Positions 35,702 to 45,416 are shown, counted from the stretch's first letter. The stretch is 64,000 bases of DNA from Sphingobacteriaceae bacterium (GCA_903642215.1 CAHJWG010000011.1:62001-126000), one strand, 5' to 3'. Notes: generated from the sequence alone by a model not told the origin. A program made the numbers and translations.

Positions 35702-36112
35702 AGTTTTTAGTTTTATCAATATTACGGAAATTTCTTCTAACGTTTATTTTTCGCTGAAAAATTTGGTTGATTTTTGTGTGGTAAAAGAAGTATGGAAATT
35801 ATTGCTGATTTCTTTCGAACACTCGTAATTGCAAATCCTGACCAGTAGGATTCGCCTCTGGAAAGCATTTAGCCTGATACACCTGTGTGGGTACTAATCA
35901 CCGCATCTTTACTAAATTAAATCAATCACTAAGAAAACGGTTCATATCAGGACTTCCCTATTTAACAAAATTTGTATCAAGTAGATTTCTGGCTTTTCTA
36001 GTTAGAAATTTGCTATTTTTAATGAATGTTTATATTTAGGTTTAAAATTTTTTAGTTTTTTATCAGGTTGATTTTCTTTTCATAATTATTAGTTTTACAA
36101 TAAAAATAAATT
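35702..36112. other. 411-base stretch without a recognised gene
   Basis: It holds a variant dispersed motif (35780-35792) but no open frame with features, no clear hairpin and no tRNA shape. The middle (35820-35930) is less AT-rich than its flanks and may be a gene remnant. It borders the PIN-domain pair. Confidence 0.5.
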
Positions 36113-36361
36113 ATGATTGATGTAAGAGTTGCAACAAATGCAGCGGTAGAATACCTTAAACAATTTTTTGCGACTGCCAATAATGTTCAACTTGAGGAAA
36201 TTGAAATTTCTGAAGATGAGAGATTTTGGAGTGTTACTTTAAGCTATGATGATGCGGATAGATATTCTGTAAACTTCAATCGCGACAAAAAATATAAGAT
36301 TTTTAAAATTGATGCAAATACGGGTAGTGTGCTTTCTATGAAAATACGTGAACTTTCGTGA
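36113..36361 (+). CDS. small PepSY-like protein, first gene of a PIN-domain pair
   Basis: 82 residues, acidic. A helix (ATNAAVEYLKQFFA) is followed by three or four strands (EEIEISEDERFWSVTLSYDD, YSVNFNRDKKYKIFKIDANTG) as in a PepSY-type fold, ending with SMKIREL. It has no signal peptide. The stop overlaps the GTG start of the PIN gene by GTGA, so the two are translationally coupled. It occupies the antitoxin position, but does not resemble the usual DNA-binding antitoxins. Confidence 0.75.
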   Translation: MIDVRVATNAAVEYLKQFFATANNVQLEEIEISEDERFWSVTLSYDDADRYSVNFNRDKKYKIFKIDANTGSVLSMKIRELS

Positions 36362-36858
36362 CAAATTTTGATTATTTTATTAAGCGATATAGAAACAAAT
36401 CTTTGCTAATTGATACTAATCTTCTTATACTTTTACTTGTTGGTATAACTAATAAGGGTTTTATTAAAAATTTTAAAGCAACAAAATCTTATACAGAAGA
36501 AGATTATTTTTTATTGAGAAAAATCATAAAACATTTTAGAATTATCACAACTTCACATGTTTTGTCTGAAGCTTCCAATCTGTGCGAAAAAGCAGATAAG
36601 TATTATAAAGAAAAAATCTTTAATTCATTTTCGCAAATAGTTCAAGAAATTATAGAAGTACCCGTTTCTTCTAAAGAAATAACAATAACTCCCATATTCT
36701 TAAAGTTTGGATTAACTGATAGTGTATTGTTCCATTTGTCAGCAAAAGGTGCAGTAGTATTAACTGATGATTTTGAATTACATGGCTATCTTATTTCCAA
36801 TGGTGCAGTAGCTGCAAACATGAACTTATTTAGAGGAGAATATTTAATTAAATCTTAG
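36358..36858 (+). CDS. PIN-domain protein, putative RNase toxin
   Basis: 166 residues beginning at a GTG that overlaps the upstream stop. PIN acidic residues are visible: Asp in KSLLIDTNLLILLLVG near 19, Glu in TTSHVLSEASNL near 70, Asp in FGLTDSVLFHLSAKG near 120 and TDDFELHGYL near 138. It is longer than typical VapC (about 130) because of an insert after the first motif (NKGFIKNFKATKSYTEED). AT-rich. Probably a toxin or other structure-specific nuclease, with the small protein as partner. Confidence 0.82.
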   Translation: MTNFDYFIKRYRNKSLLIDTNLLILLLVGITNKGFIKNFKATKSYTEEDYFLLRKIIKHFRIITTSHVLSEASNLCEKADKYYKEKIFNSFSQIVQEIIEVPVSSKEITITPIFLKFGLTDSVLFHLSAKGAVVLTDDFELHGYLISNGAVAANMNLFRGEYLIKS

Positions 36859-36916
36859 AAAGCTTTATTTTAACTAAGACCTGAATTAAAAATAAATACT
36901 TTTCTGGTAAACCCAA

Positions 36917-38920
36917 CTATCTTACCCTAAAAACATTATTTCCACGATCCACATCCGGCAGTGCACCATCCGGATCAATCTGAACTTGCAAAACATCCTG
37001 CGTAGCCGGCAGTTCAAAAGTAATGGCTTTATTTTGCAGCCAGGTTTCTACCGGAAACGTTTGGCGTTGCTTACTGCCATCTCTCAAGGTAATTTCTACT
37101 ACAAAAGGCATCGCCATTTTTTCTAAGTTGACAACTGTGATGCGGATGCTTCTTTTATCACCTGTTTTTTGGTATTGTGCATCACGGATAGCTAAATCCA
37201 ATTTCCAGTTGTTGTAAAACCAGCCTTTCCAGTACCAGTTCAAATCTTCTCCCGCACCGTTTTCCATAGAACGGAAAAAATCATCAGGTCGCGGATGTTT
37301 GTAAGCCCAGTTTTTGATGTATTGCCGGAAAGCATAATCAAAACGGTCTTTGCCCAAAATCTGCTCTCGCAGTAAAATCATCCCGAAAGCAGGTTTGAAA
37401 TAAGCAATCGTGTGGCGGTATTTTTCCTTGATCGCATCTGCAGCCGTCATAATTACCGGCGCATTCGGATCAGTAATTGTCGGTACAATTTCATCTGCCG
37501 GGTTACCGCCGCCGGGCGCATATTCGCCGTCGCGTTTCGGCCCATATTCGCCTTTGTTAAACACATCCGAAGCGTAAACATCTATAAACGTGTTAAAACC
37601 TTCATCCATCCAGGCAAAACGGCGTTCATTACTGCCCACAATCATCGGGAACCAGTTGTGGCCGATTTCGTGCGCCGTTACCCAAAAAAGTTCTTTGCCT
37701 TTATCGGTAATCCCGTCAAAAACAATTCCAGGATATTCCATGCCGCCTGCGGTTCCGGCTTCGTTAACCGCAACCGGCCAGGGGTACACAAACCATTGCT
37801 TGGAAAAATATTCAATCGAACCTTTTAAATATTCTGTTGCCCGTCCCCAGGCATCGTTGCCCGCACTTTCTATCGGGTAAACCGACATCGACATACATTT
37901 TTTTCCTTCGGGGAGATTTACGCGCGCTGCATCCCAGATGTAAGCTTTGGATGCGCCGAAAGCGACATCACGGGTATTTTTCATCAAAAAATGCCAGGTT
38001 AAAGTCCCTTTTTGTACCGGACGAGAAGCAGGATCATTCACTTCCGCAGCCGAGCGGATCATAATGGTTTTATCGCTGTTGCGTGCTTTTTCCAATAGTG
38101 AAATCTGTTTCGCCGTCAGCACTTCTTTCGGGTTTTGCAACTCGCCGGAACCGGCCACAATCATATCCCAGGGCACATTTACTTTGTAATCGATATCACC
38201 ATATTCTAAATAAAACTCGCCTGCACCCAAAAAAGGTAAAGTATCCCAGCCGGAAGTATCATCATAAACACACAGCCGCGGAAACCACTGCGCGATCTCG
38301 TAAATCTTCCCGTTTTTGGTTTGATTATAATCTGTCCGTCCGCCAAAAGTTCCCGGAATCTGGTAATGATATTTTATTAAAACATTGATTTTTCCGCCGT
38401 TCGGCAACAACGCTTTTGGCAGCCGAATTTGCATCCGTGTGTCATTCACCACATAATTTACGGTTTGCGCTTTGCCGTTTATAACAATTTCTACGGATTC
38501 AAATTCGTAACCTTTGGTATGTTCTGTTGCTGCGCGGCCGGTTACAAAGTTGGAACGTGCTTCTTTTACATAGGTATTTTGGTCGAGTTGCAGCCATAAA
38601 TAAGGCAAAGCATCCGGACTGTTATTGGTGTAGCTGATGTTCTCCGTAGCGGATAAGGTTTTTGCCGCAGTATCAATCCTGGCGTTTAACTGATAATCAA
38701 CCCGGTTTTGCCAGTATTTTGGCCCCGGCGCACCATTTGCCGAATGAAACTCGTTCCCTTTCTCCGCATAAAAACCAGGGGAAAATAATTCCTGTGGATT
38801 GTAGTTAGACGTAATTGTATCGTTGGGATTGTTTGCGCGCCTTCTTTGGGCATAAATAGAAGCCGTAAGCAGCATCATTAAGGTTACAACAGCAGCAAAA
38901 GAAGTATATAACTTGTTCAT
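36917..38920 (-). CDS. M1 family metallopeptidase, second paralog
   Basis: 667 residues, exported (signal peptide near 5-24, ending IYAQ). It has the same layout as the protein at 27503-29518: [17 protein letters not shown] opening, [10 protein letters not shown], zinc site [25 protein letters not shown] and a C-terminal [15 protein letters not shown]. It lacks a lipobox, so is periplasmic or secreted rather than lipid-anchored. Single gene. An exact dispersed motif lies at 37147-37159. Confidence 0.93.
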   Translation of the reverse strand: MNKLYTSFAAVVTLMMLLTASIYAQRRRANNPNDTITSNYNPQELFSPGFYAEKGNEFHSANGAPGPKYWQNRVDYQLNARIDTAAKTLSATENISYTNNSPDALPYLWLQLDQNTYVKEARSNFVTGRAATEHTKGYEFESVEIVINGKAQTVNYVVNDTRMQIRLPKALLPNGGKINVLIKYHYQIPGTFGGRTDYNQTKNGKIYEIAQWFPRLCVYDDTSGWDTLPFLGAGEFYLEYGDIDYKVNVPWDMIVAGSGELQNPKEVLTAKQISLLEKARNSDKTIMIRSAAEVNDPASRPVQKGTLTWHFLMKNTRDVAFGASKAYIWDAARVNLPEGKKCMSMSVYPIESAGNDAWGRATEYLKGSIEYFSKQWFVYPWPVAVNEAGTAGGMEYPGIVFDGITDKGKELFWVTAHEIGHNWFPMIVGSNERRFAWMDEGFNTFIDVYASDVFNKGEYGPKRDGEYAPGGGNPADEIVPTITDPNAPVIMTAADAIKEKYRHTIAYFKPAFGMILLREQILGKDRFDYAFRQYIKNWAYKHPRPDDFFRSMENGAGEDLNWYWKGWFYNNWKLDLAIRDAQYQKTGDKRSIRITVVNLEKMAMPFVVEITLRDGSKQRQTFPVETWLQNKAITFELPATQDVLQVQIDPDGALPDVDRGNNVFRVR

Positions 38921-38987
38921 AGTCGATTATTTTTGAACAAGCAATATAAGAGGTAATATTTTTAGATGCTTCTTTTATCGCATAAAA

Positions 38988-39010
38988 AAAGCGGCTGGTT
39001 ATGGCCGCTT
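38988..39010 (-). terminator. terminator after the RelE-like toxin gene
   Basis: AAGCGGC and GCCGCTT pair around an 8-base loop with an A-tract on the plus strand (a T-run on minus). Confidence 0.65.
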
Positions 39011-39019
39011 GCTGATAAA

Positions 39020-39343
39020 TTATATTTGGCTCAGGATTGCATCCAGTTCTTTTTGGCTTATATTGTCTTTTTCTGACTTATCATAAATAGTAGCAAGATA
39101 AACCACCTCATCAATAATAGCAACATAAGTTATAACTCTTGCACCACCACGCTTACCTTTTCCTTTACTTGAAATACCGAACCTGATCTTATAAAAACCT
39201 TTACCGATTGGTTTTCCTTGAAAAGGGTTTTCCTCCAACAAATCAATTAATTTAGAAAAATCACTTGAAATAGACGGATATTTTTTGTTCAAATACTTCA
39301 GTTCTTTAGCAAAACGCTTAGTAATATCTACTTTAAAGCTCAT
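39020..39343 (-). CDS. RelE/ParE-superfamily toxin
   Basis: About 107 residues from MSFKVDITKRFAKELKYLNKKYP; an in-frame ATG six codons upstream is possible. The fold fits the RelE group: helix pair at the start, then GKGFYKIRFGISSKGKGKRGGARVITYV and EVVYLATIYDKSEKDNI. Such toxins cut mRNA on the ribosome, or act on gyrase in the ParE branch. Its start overlaps the end of the antitoxin gene, the classical order. Confidence 0.88.
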   Translation of the reverse strand: MSFKVDITKRFAKELKYLNKKYPSISSDFSKLIDLLEENPFQGKPIGKGFYKIRFGISSKGKGKRGGARVITYVAIIDEVVYLATIYDKSEKDNISQKELDAILSQI

Positions 39344-39557
39344 TGAGTAAATCTCTGGCACTTTGAAGCTTTATTTTCCCTGCACGCGCTAACTTTATTT
39401 CCTCAATCGCTTCTTTTAAATCTTCTGCAACTGTTTTATTGTAGGGTTTTTCTACAAGTATCTCTGCTTTCGTTTCCACTTCAATGCCCAACCGTTTTAA
39501 CAAATTGGTTAACAATGCGAAATCTTTCGGGTCAACATTTTTTAATAAAAGTTCCAT
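39333..39557 (-). CDS. antitoxin of the RelE-like pair (DUF2683-like)
   Basis: 74 residues: N-terminal helical segment (NVDPKDFALLTNLLKRLG) and a C-terminal AEDLKEAIEEIKLARAGKIK-type tail that would wrap the toxin. I associate this form with DUF2683-type antitoxins of Bacteroidetes. It precedes and overlaps the toxin gene. Terminators on both sides isolate the pair. Confidence 0.82.
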   Translation of the reverse strand: MELLLKNVDPKDFALLTNLLKRLGIEVETKAEILVEKPYNKTVAEDLKEAIEEIKLARAGKIKLQSARDLLNEL

Positions 39558-39630
39558 AAATCAAATTTAATAGTTTTCTATTACATCGGTACATTTCCTT
39601 AAAATAACAATGCTTCTTTTATCGACATAA

Positions 39631-39653
39631 TAAAGCGGTCATTGCTAACCGCT
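39631..39653. terminator. hairpin upstream of the toxin-antitoxin pair
   Basis: AAAGCGGT and ACCGCTTT pair around a 7-base loop. It shares AAGCGG with the hairpin at 38988, so the two flank the toxin-antitoxin pair as near copies. An exact dispersed motif (39611-39623) sits beside it. Confidence 0.6.
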
Positions 39654-39760
39654 TTCTATAAATTTAAAGTACAGGTTTATGTGGATTATTACCATGCTTC
39701 TTTTATCGGCACAAAATCATCAACCCAAATATTATTATTAAGGGGTGTTTATGTTGATGT

Positions 39761-41740
39761 TTAGCGCGCAATCAGCAGCCAGCCAGACATTTTGGGCAAG
39801 TTATCCTCCTTCAAATCAATCATATAATAATAAGTACCAATGGATAAAGGTGCGTAATTATAAGTACCGTTCCAGGCTTTCGGATAACCAATGCTGTGGA
39901 AAACGAGAATGCCGTAACGGTTATAAACATTTACATCGGCCAGCGGATAACTATCTATATTAACAATATTCCACAGATCATTTATGCCGTCATTATTTGG
40001 GGTGAAAGTGTTTGGGATGCCCAGCTTTTTATAAACCCTGATAAAAACAGTACCGGTACTTTCGCCGCAACCCATTGCAGCCGCCGCATGCAAAGTATAA
40101 GTTAAATCGCCCGGCGGCGCGGCAAGCGGCGTTAACGAATTCGGATTATCGAGGTAAGATGCCGGCGTCCAGAACGTGCTGCTGCTGGTTCCGGTTACTT
40201 TTCCCTGCAAGCGGATACTTTCCCCCTCAAATATTTTAAAGGATTTACCGGCATCTGCAACCGGCTTTTTTAATACGGTGATGGTTAACGAAGCAGTTGG
40301 TGCCACCTCCGGGCAGCCGTCGTTATTTACCGAAAGTATATAGGTAGTAGTTACGCTTGGCGAAGCTGTCGGGTTTGCAACATTGGCATCACTTAAACCG
40401 GTTGCAGGCGACCATTTATAGTGTGTAACATTTGTGCCGTTTCCGTTTAATTGCACGGAGCTACCTTCGCAAATAGTTATATCTGTTAAAGGTGATACGG
40501 ATGGTGCCGGAAAAACCGAGACCTGTGTTTGCTGGAGATTTGAACAACCATGGTTGGCAACCGTTACATAATAGGTTCCGTTATTATTGGTACTTGCACT
40601 ATTGGTAACCAACGGACTGCTTTCTGTAGAGGTGAAATTGTTCGGGCCCGTCCATAAATAACTGTCGCCTCCGGTAGAACTTAAATATAAAGGCTGGCCG
40701 ATGCAGGTGCTGGTAGTTGGTGCCACAGTGATTGCCGGCGGCGAATAAACATTGACGGTAAGCGGATACGAATAAATCCGGCAAGCTTCCGAGCCAACTT
40801 GTGCCTGGTTTAAAATCCCAACGCGGTATTGGTAAGAGCCGGCAACCGTGTTTTGCAGGCTAACAGGCAGCGTTGAAGCTTTTGCCCCGGCAATATTTAT
40901 CCAGCCTTTACCATCGTTAAAGTTTTGCTGCCATTGATAATCCGGATTTGAATAGCCGTTTTGTGCTGAAACTAATGTGTAGCTTAAATTATCATGCACA
41001 CAGGCACTTTTAGAAGCATTATCCGTTGGCACGCCGAAGCCAATCTGGATTAATTCTCCGCAGGGACTAAAACTGATGTCATCCATCGCAAAATCATTAC
41101 CCAAACCGCCGGGTGCGTTGTTTACCATTTTAATAATCAAATCTTCGCCGTTTGCGGTAGATTTAAAAAAACCGCCGTATTGTGTAAAAACAATCGGGTC
41201 GTTTTCTTTGATGGAAGGAATATCGCCGGTATTAAAACTGCCTAACAAATTACCGCTTACCGATTCTATCCTGAACGTGATATTTGGTTTAACGTAATTT
41301 TTGGTGAAAGATAAGTCTCGCAAAACATTCATGATATAAGCCCCGAAAAAGTACGTTGTATTCGGGCAAAGTTTGCTGCCGTCAACCTTCTGCGTATAAA
41401 ATATACTTGGTGCATAAGAAGCATTAACAAGCATAAAGTATCCGTACCGATTCCCGGTATGATCTTGCCCTATGGTTTGCCAGGTTGCCCCTTTGCAGGA
41501 TGACAAAGTTGATGTAGTTATCGCATAAGTATCATCTTGCCCTCCGCATTCATCTGCCACATATTGTAAGTTTGTTTCACCTGACGGGAGGGAAATGCCT
41601 ACACCGTAAGTTTTACCGGCACCGAATGTCTCTTTGATAGCCGGTTCGCCTAAACTGCCGGTACAGGTTTGCGCATCAGCCTTAAAGTTTACAGTAACGG
41701 CAAAAAATAAGATCCAGAAAAACCGGTAAAAAAAGCGCAT
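39761..41740 (-). CDS. secreted protein with gliding motility-associated C-terminal (CHU_C) domain
   Basis: 659 residues. Signal peptide near 1-23 (FYRFFWILFFAVTVNFKADA). A long N-terminal carbohydrate-binding-like part (DDISFSPCG) is followed by Ig/PKD-like units (PAITVAPTTSTCIGQPLYL, SGGDSYLWTGPNNF, TDITICEGSSVQLNG). The last 80 residues are the CHU_C type-B sorting domain: TFTPNNDGINDLWNI, VNVYNRYGILVFHS, WNGTYNYAPLSIGTYYY. Export by the type IX system and surface attachment are expected. Role probably adhesion. Confidence 0.93.
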   Translation of the reverse strand: MRFFYRFFWILFFAVTVNFKADAQTCTGSLGEPAIKETFGAGKTYGVGISLPSGETNLQYVADECGGQDDTYAITTSTLSSCKGATWQTIGQDHTGNRYGYFMLVNASYAPSIFYTQKVDGSKLCPNTTYFFGAYIMNVLRDLSFTKNYVKPNITFRIESVSGNLLGSFNTGDIPSIKENDPIVFTQYGGFFKSTANGEDLIIKMVNNAPGGLGNDFAMDDISFSPCGELIQIGFGVPTDNASKSACVHDNLSYTLVSAQNGYSNPDYQWQQNFNDGKGWINIAGAKASTLPVSLQNTVAGSYQYRVGILNQAQVGSEACRIYSYPLTVNVYSPPAITVAPTTSTCIGQPLYLSSTGGDSYLWTGPNNFTSTESSPLVTNSASTNNNGTYYVTVANHGCSNLQQTQVSVFPAPSVSPLTDITICEGSSVQLNGNGTNVTHYKWSPATGLSDANVANPTASPSVTTTYILSVNNDGCPEVAPTASLTITVLKKPVADAGKSFKIFEGESIRLQGKVTGTSSSTFWTPASYLDNPNSLTPLAAPPGDLTYTLHAAAAMGCGESTGTVFIRVYKKLGIPNTFTPNNDGINDLWNIVNIDSYPLADVNVYNRYGILVFHSIGYPKAWNGTYNYAPLSIGTYYYMIDLKEDNLPKMSGWLLIAR

Positions 41741-41859
41741 TCAGGTTAGGCACAAGATGATATACCTAACGAAGTTAACTTTTTTTTCCGAAGTAAATCC
41801 ACAGGTTTGGGTGAGCTGTTAGAGTATAATGCTTCTTTTATCAACTAAAAAACCTGTAC

Positions 41860-42750
41860 TTATTTTGGCGATTGATAGAAATAGATCGGTGCATTTTTAC
41901 CTTCGCTGGTGGTGTAATAGTTTTTTCCATCAGGCGTAAAACCGATTGCTTCGCCTTGTTTTTCTACCGTGTAAGGCATCTCTACAGGTTTTCTTTGTAA
42001 AGCTTTCCAAACCGGCTCGTCTTTTTTCCGGTTCCAGTAATACACTTTCTGGTAACTTTTTACTAAAATTTTACTGCCATCCGCAGAAATATCTCCGGCG
42101 GTAATCCATTTAAACAAAGGCAAACCTGTAAAATGGATTCTGCACTTTTTTTGCAGCGTAATTGTATCGGTAAAAGAAGCATTGAGCGGCGCGGTATAAA
42201 CGCCTACAGAATCTTCGCGCTTGGTAATGATGTAAAAAAGCTTCTCAACCGGATCAACCATCAGCGTTTCCGCATCGTGCTTACCATCCGGATATTTCAA
42301 ATTCAAGGTTTCACTTTTGATAAATTGCCGGGAAATATTACCGGTAACCGCCGGTTCTAAAAAACGGTAAATGGCTAAACTTGATCTGTTTGAATGATTA
42401 TCACCGATATCGCCTAAGTAAATATAACTTTTGCCTTTTGCCGGGCCGGGGCCAACAGCAATATCTTCACAATCAGTTACATTTTCCGTTGGATTTGCCG
42501 GATCAGCCTTAAAATAAAAAGTAGTTTTTAGGTTTCCGTTGGGATCAATGGCGAAAAAACGACTGGTATCGCCGCTGTCATTATGCACATATAAAATGTT
42601 TTTATGGATGCGGGAAACGGCAATTCCGGAGATTTCCTTTAATGCAGAGTCTTGTAGCAGGATTTGTTTTTTTTGAGCAAATACGAGTTTCCCGGTAATC
42701 AGAATAGTTATTGCGGCAATAAATAAATGTGTTTTTTTAATCTTCATCAA
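41860..42750 (-). CDS. exported beta-propeller-like protein
   Basis: 296 residues with a signal peptide (HLFIAAITILITGKLVFAQ). It opens with DSALKEISGIAVSRIHKNILYVHNDSG, resembling SdiA-regulated/esterase-like phytase proteins, with VTDCEDIAVGPG and SYIYLGDIGDNHSNR, suggesting an acidic metal-binding face. It ends with GEAIGFTPDGKNYYTTSEG. It starts 6 bases after corA on the same strand, so they are probably one operon. Function unknown. Confidence 0.82.
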   Translation of the reverse strand: MMKIKKTHLFIAAITILITGKLVFAQKKQILLQDSALKEISGIAVSRIHKNILYVHNDSGDTSRFFAIDPNGNLKTTFYFKADPANPTENVTDCEDIAVGPGPAKGKSYIYLGDIGDNHSNRSSLAIYRFLEPAVTGNISRQFIKSETLNLKYPDGKHDAETLMVDPVEKLFYIITKREDSVGVYTAPLNASFTDTITLQKKCRIHFTGLPLFKWITAGDISADGSKILVKSYQKVYYWNRKKDEPVWKALQRKPVEMPYTVEKQGEAIGFTPDGKNYYTTSEGKNAPIYFYQSPK

Positions 42751-42755
42751 AGCAT

Positions 42756-43886
42756 TTACATTCTGTTAAACCAGCCTTTTCGCCAAAAAAATATAAACTG
42801 TACAACGGCAATCAGCAGCATTATCAGCATTGTGTACAAATAGCCGTGCGGTGCATACAACTCCGGCATGTTGGCAGGCATTACTTTATTTGTAACCGGG
42901 TCTTGCCTGGCAAAATTCATACCGTAAATACCGGCGATAAAGGTAAGCGGTATAAATATGGATGAAATAATCGTAAGCACCTTCATAATTTCATTCATAC
43001 GGTTGCTGATGAGCGAAAGATATACATCCACAATGCTGGAAGTTATTTCCTTGTAGCTCTCAATCAAATCAATCACTTGGATACAATGATCATAGGCATC
43101 ACGCAGATAAAGTTTAATTTCCGGGGTAATCAACGGGCTTTCCGTCCGGATCATATCGTTAATTTTATCGCGTTCCGGCCAGGCGGCGCGGCGCAGTAAA
43201 ATCATACTGCGCTTAGTTTGCTGCGCTTCAAACATGATGCTTCTATCCGGATTTTGATATACGCGGTCTTCAAGGTCATCCAACGAATCACCTACTTTGT
43301 TTAGCAGGTCAAAATAACGGTCAATCACCGTATCAACCAAAGCATAAGCAAGATAACCTGCGCCGCCGGTGCGGATAATACCTTTGCCAACTTTTATACG
43401 CTTTTTTACGGCTTCAAAATATTCTTCATGTGTTTCCTGAAAACTGATAATGATATTTTTTTTAACCAATACAGAAAGCTGGTAATTCTCAATCGCCTCT
43501 TCTTTTTGGTAATGCAGCAACCTACTGGTTAAAAACACATAATTATCGTATTCTTCAAATTTGGGCCGCTGCCTGGTATGTACAATATCTTCCAGCACCA
43601 AACGATTAATTTCCATCCGGCTACCAATTTGCTCGATCAGGTTTTGGTCGCCCAAACCTTTTATTAAAATCCAGTGCGTATGCTTTGTGCAAACTTTTAA
43701 CTGATCCAAAACTACCGTAATATCAGTTCCGTTGCTTTCTTTTACTTCTGTTGTGTTGTAGGAATATATTTCGATAAGCGGTTTTAGCGCACCTGCCGGA
43801 ATTGTAACCGTTCCCGGTGTTTCGCCGATGCTGTCTGCGTGCTTGGTACTTTTTACTTTTAACTGTTTAATTTTTTTTGCCATCAC
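42756..43886 (-). CDS. corA: magnesium/cobalt transporter CorA
   Basis: 376 residues. The large cytoplasmic N-terminal domain is followed by two C-terminal membrane segments (IISSIFIPLTFIAGIYGMNF near 315-335 and YTMLIMLLIAVVQFIFFW near 350-368) and the selectivity motif YGMNF. The second loop has the expected acidic MPEL. Pentameric Mg2+ channel. The gene overlaps the stop of wbqC by 4 bases. Confidence 0.96.
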   Translation of the reverse strand: MMAKKIKQLKVKSTKHADSIGETPGTVTIPAGALKPLIEIYSYNTTEVKESNGTDITVVLDQLKVCTKHTHWILIKGLGDQNLIEQIGSRMEINRLVLEDIVHTRQRPKFEEYDNYVFLTSRLLHYQKEEAIENYQLSVLVKKNIIISFQETHEEYFEAVKKRIKVGKGIIRTGGAGYLAYALVDTVIDRYFDLLNKVGDSLDDLEDRVYQNPDRSIMFEAQQTKRSMILLRRAAWPERDKINDMIRTESPLITPEIKLYLRDAYDHCIQVIDLIESYKEITSSIVDVYLSLISNRMNEIMKVLTIISSIFIPLTFIAGIYGMNFARQDPVTNKVMPANMPELYAPHGYLYTMLIMLLIAVVQFIFFWRKGWFNRM

Positions 43887-44494
43887 AAATAATTCAACGT
43901 GTTTGGTCCCTGGTTAAAAAGCAAATCAATAATACTTAAATTTTTAAGGAAGCCTTTGCGGTCATCAAAAACCTGAAAGTAAGTTTTAGGTTGAAAATTA
44001 TATTCTTGTTTCGGGTTGATGCCGGTACGGAAATCTGCCGTGTAAAAATCTGTATGATATTCATCCGAAAACCTGATTTCCAGCTTCAGCTTCATTAGTT
44101 TCAAAAGCAGGCGCAGCAAAGCTTCATTAAAATCGAACAGAAATTCAAACTTTTTTCCCTCATAAAACGGCGCAAATTCCGCTTCGTAATATTCAAAATA
44201 AGCCGAACTGCGGTAGCATGCCTGTAAACTTAGCCAGTGCAAACGCTGCCAGTTAAAATCGTAACTTATTTTTATATCTTTTATTTCCCGATGATTTTTA
44301 GAACCTTTTTCTACCGGCACAACCAGCGTTAAAGCACCTTCGGGCGTGTAAATTTGGGCGCGGTTTCGATAAGTTTGTTTGGGGAAATGCTCCTTTTGTT
44401 CGATAAAAAAATTGTTTTTATGCTCAACCAGTTCTGCAAAAAAAGCAACCGGAGGCAGGTAAAACAACGGGAATATTGCGCCATTATCGGCCAT
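43883..44494 (-). CDS. WbqC-like family protein
   Basis: 203 residues. It opens with FPLFYLPPVAFFAELVEHKNNFF and has QTYRNRAQIYTPEGALTLVVPV, KDIKISYDFNWQRLHWLSLQ and YRSSAYFEYYEAEF, the WbqC pattern. Some WbqC members act in O-antigen biosynthesis. Here it is translationally coupled to corA, and divergent from a lipid A-type acyltransferase and a glycosyltransferase, which fits an envelope role. Confidence 0.92.
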   Translation of the reverse strand: MADNGAIFPLFYLPPVAFFAELVEHKNNFFIEQKEHFPKQTYRNRAQIYTPEGALTLVVPVEKGSKNHREIKDIKISYDFNWQRLHWLSLQACYRSSAYFEYYEAEFAPFYEGKKFEFLFDFNEALLRLLLKLMKLKLEIRFSDEYHTDFYTADFRTGINPKQEYNFQPKTYFQVFDDRKGFLKNLSIIDLLFNQGPNTLNYL

Positions 44495-44523
44495 AAATGA
44501 TAAGTTTGTAGTTCAAAACCCCG

Positions 44524-44531
44524 CAAAAATA
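44524..44531 (-). promoter_or_regulatory. wbqC promoter -7 element
   Basis: On the minus strand TATTTTTG, 30 bases before the wbqC start. It abuts the plus-strand ATG at 44532, so the two divergent units share very little DNA. Confidence 0.5.
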
Positions 44532-45416
44532 ATGATAATAAAGGCGCTTACGAAAGTAGCCATCTTCTTTTTATACCTACTTTCACTGCTGCCGTTTCGG
44601 GTTTTGTACCTGTTTTCTGATGCTGTTTTTATCATCCTTTTTTATGTGATCCATTACCGTAAAAAAGTAGTTGAGGAAAACCTACGCAACTCTTTTCCCG
44701 AAAAATCATTAAAAGAATTACAGCAGATTGAACGTACTTTTTATGGTTATCTTGCAGATATAATGGTCGAATCTGTCAAAATGATCAGCATTACAGAAAA
44801 AGAGTTGAAAAAGCGTTTCACTTTAAATAATCCGGAATTGCTGGATACTTTTTTTAACCGGCAAAAAAGTGTGCTGGGTGCTTTGGGCCATTACGGTAAC
44901 TGGGAAATGGCAGCGCTGATTTTAGGTTTCTCAACCCAAAAAAAGAAACTGTTTATTTATAAGCCGCTTGAAAACAAAATATTTGATGATTTTTTTAAAA
45001 ACATGCGTTCCCGTTTCGGTTCTATGCCGGTTACCATGAAAGCCACGCTTCGTACTTTAGTAACTTTAAAAAACGAACCTAAGCTAACCGTTTTTGTAAG
45101 CGACCAAACGCCGGTTCGGGAAGAAACGCAGTATTTTACACCATTTTTAAATCAGCCTACAGCCGTTTTTTTAGGAATTGAAAAGATGGCAAAAATGACA
45201 AACGATCCGGTTATTTTTTGTGATATCCGTGTACATAAAAGAGGCTATTATTCCTGTACCTTCGTGCCTTTGATTACGGAGCCGAAACTAAGCGCAGAAC
45301 ATGAAATTACAGATGCGCATGTGCAATATTTGGAAAAAGTGATCCGCGAAGCACCTGCTTACTGGCTCTGGTCGCACAAAAGATGGAAATTTAAACCGGA
45401 AGATATTCATAAATGA
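44532..45416 (+). CDS. lipid A biosynthesis (lauroyl-type) acyltransferase
   Basis: 294 residues of the LpxL/HtrB family. N-terminal membrane anchor (VAIFFLYLLSLLPFRVLYLFS), catalytic HxxxxE in LGHYGNWEMAAL near residue 117, then FVSDQTPVREETQYFTPFL with the substrate-binding residues, and the C-terminal APAYWLWSHKRWKFKP. It adds secondary acyl chains to lipid A at the inner membrane. Overlaps the glycosyltransferase start by 4 bases (ATGA). Confidence 0.94.
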   Translation: MIIKALTKVAIFFLYLLSLLPFRVLYLFSDAVFIILFYVIHYRKKVVEENLRNSFPEKSLKELQQIERTFYGYLADIMVESVKMISITEKELKKRFTLNNPELLDTFFNRQKSVLGALGHYGNWEMAALILGFSTQKKKLFIYKPLENKIFDDFFKNMRSRFGSMPVTMKATLRTLVTLKNEPKLTVFVSDQTPVREETQYFTPFLNQPTAVFLGIEKMAKMTNDPVIFCDIRVHKRGYYSCTFVPLITEPKLSAEHEITDAHVQYLEKVIREAPAYWLWSHKRWKFKPEDIHK

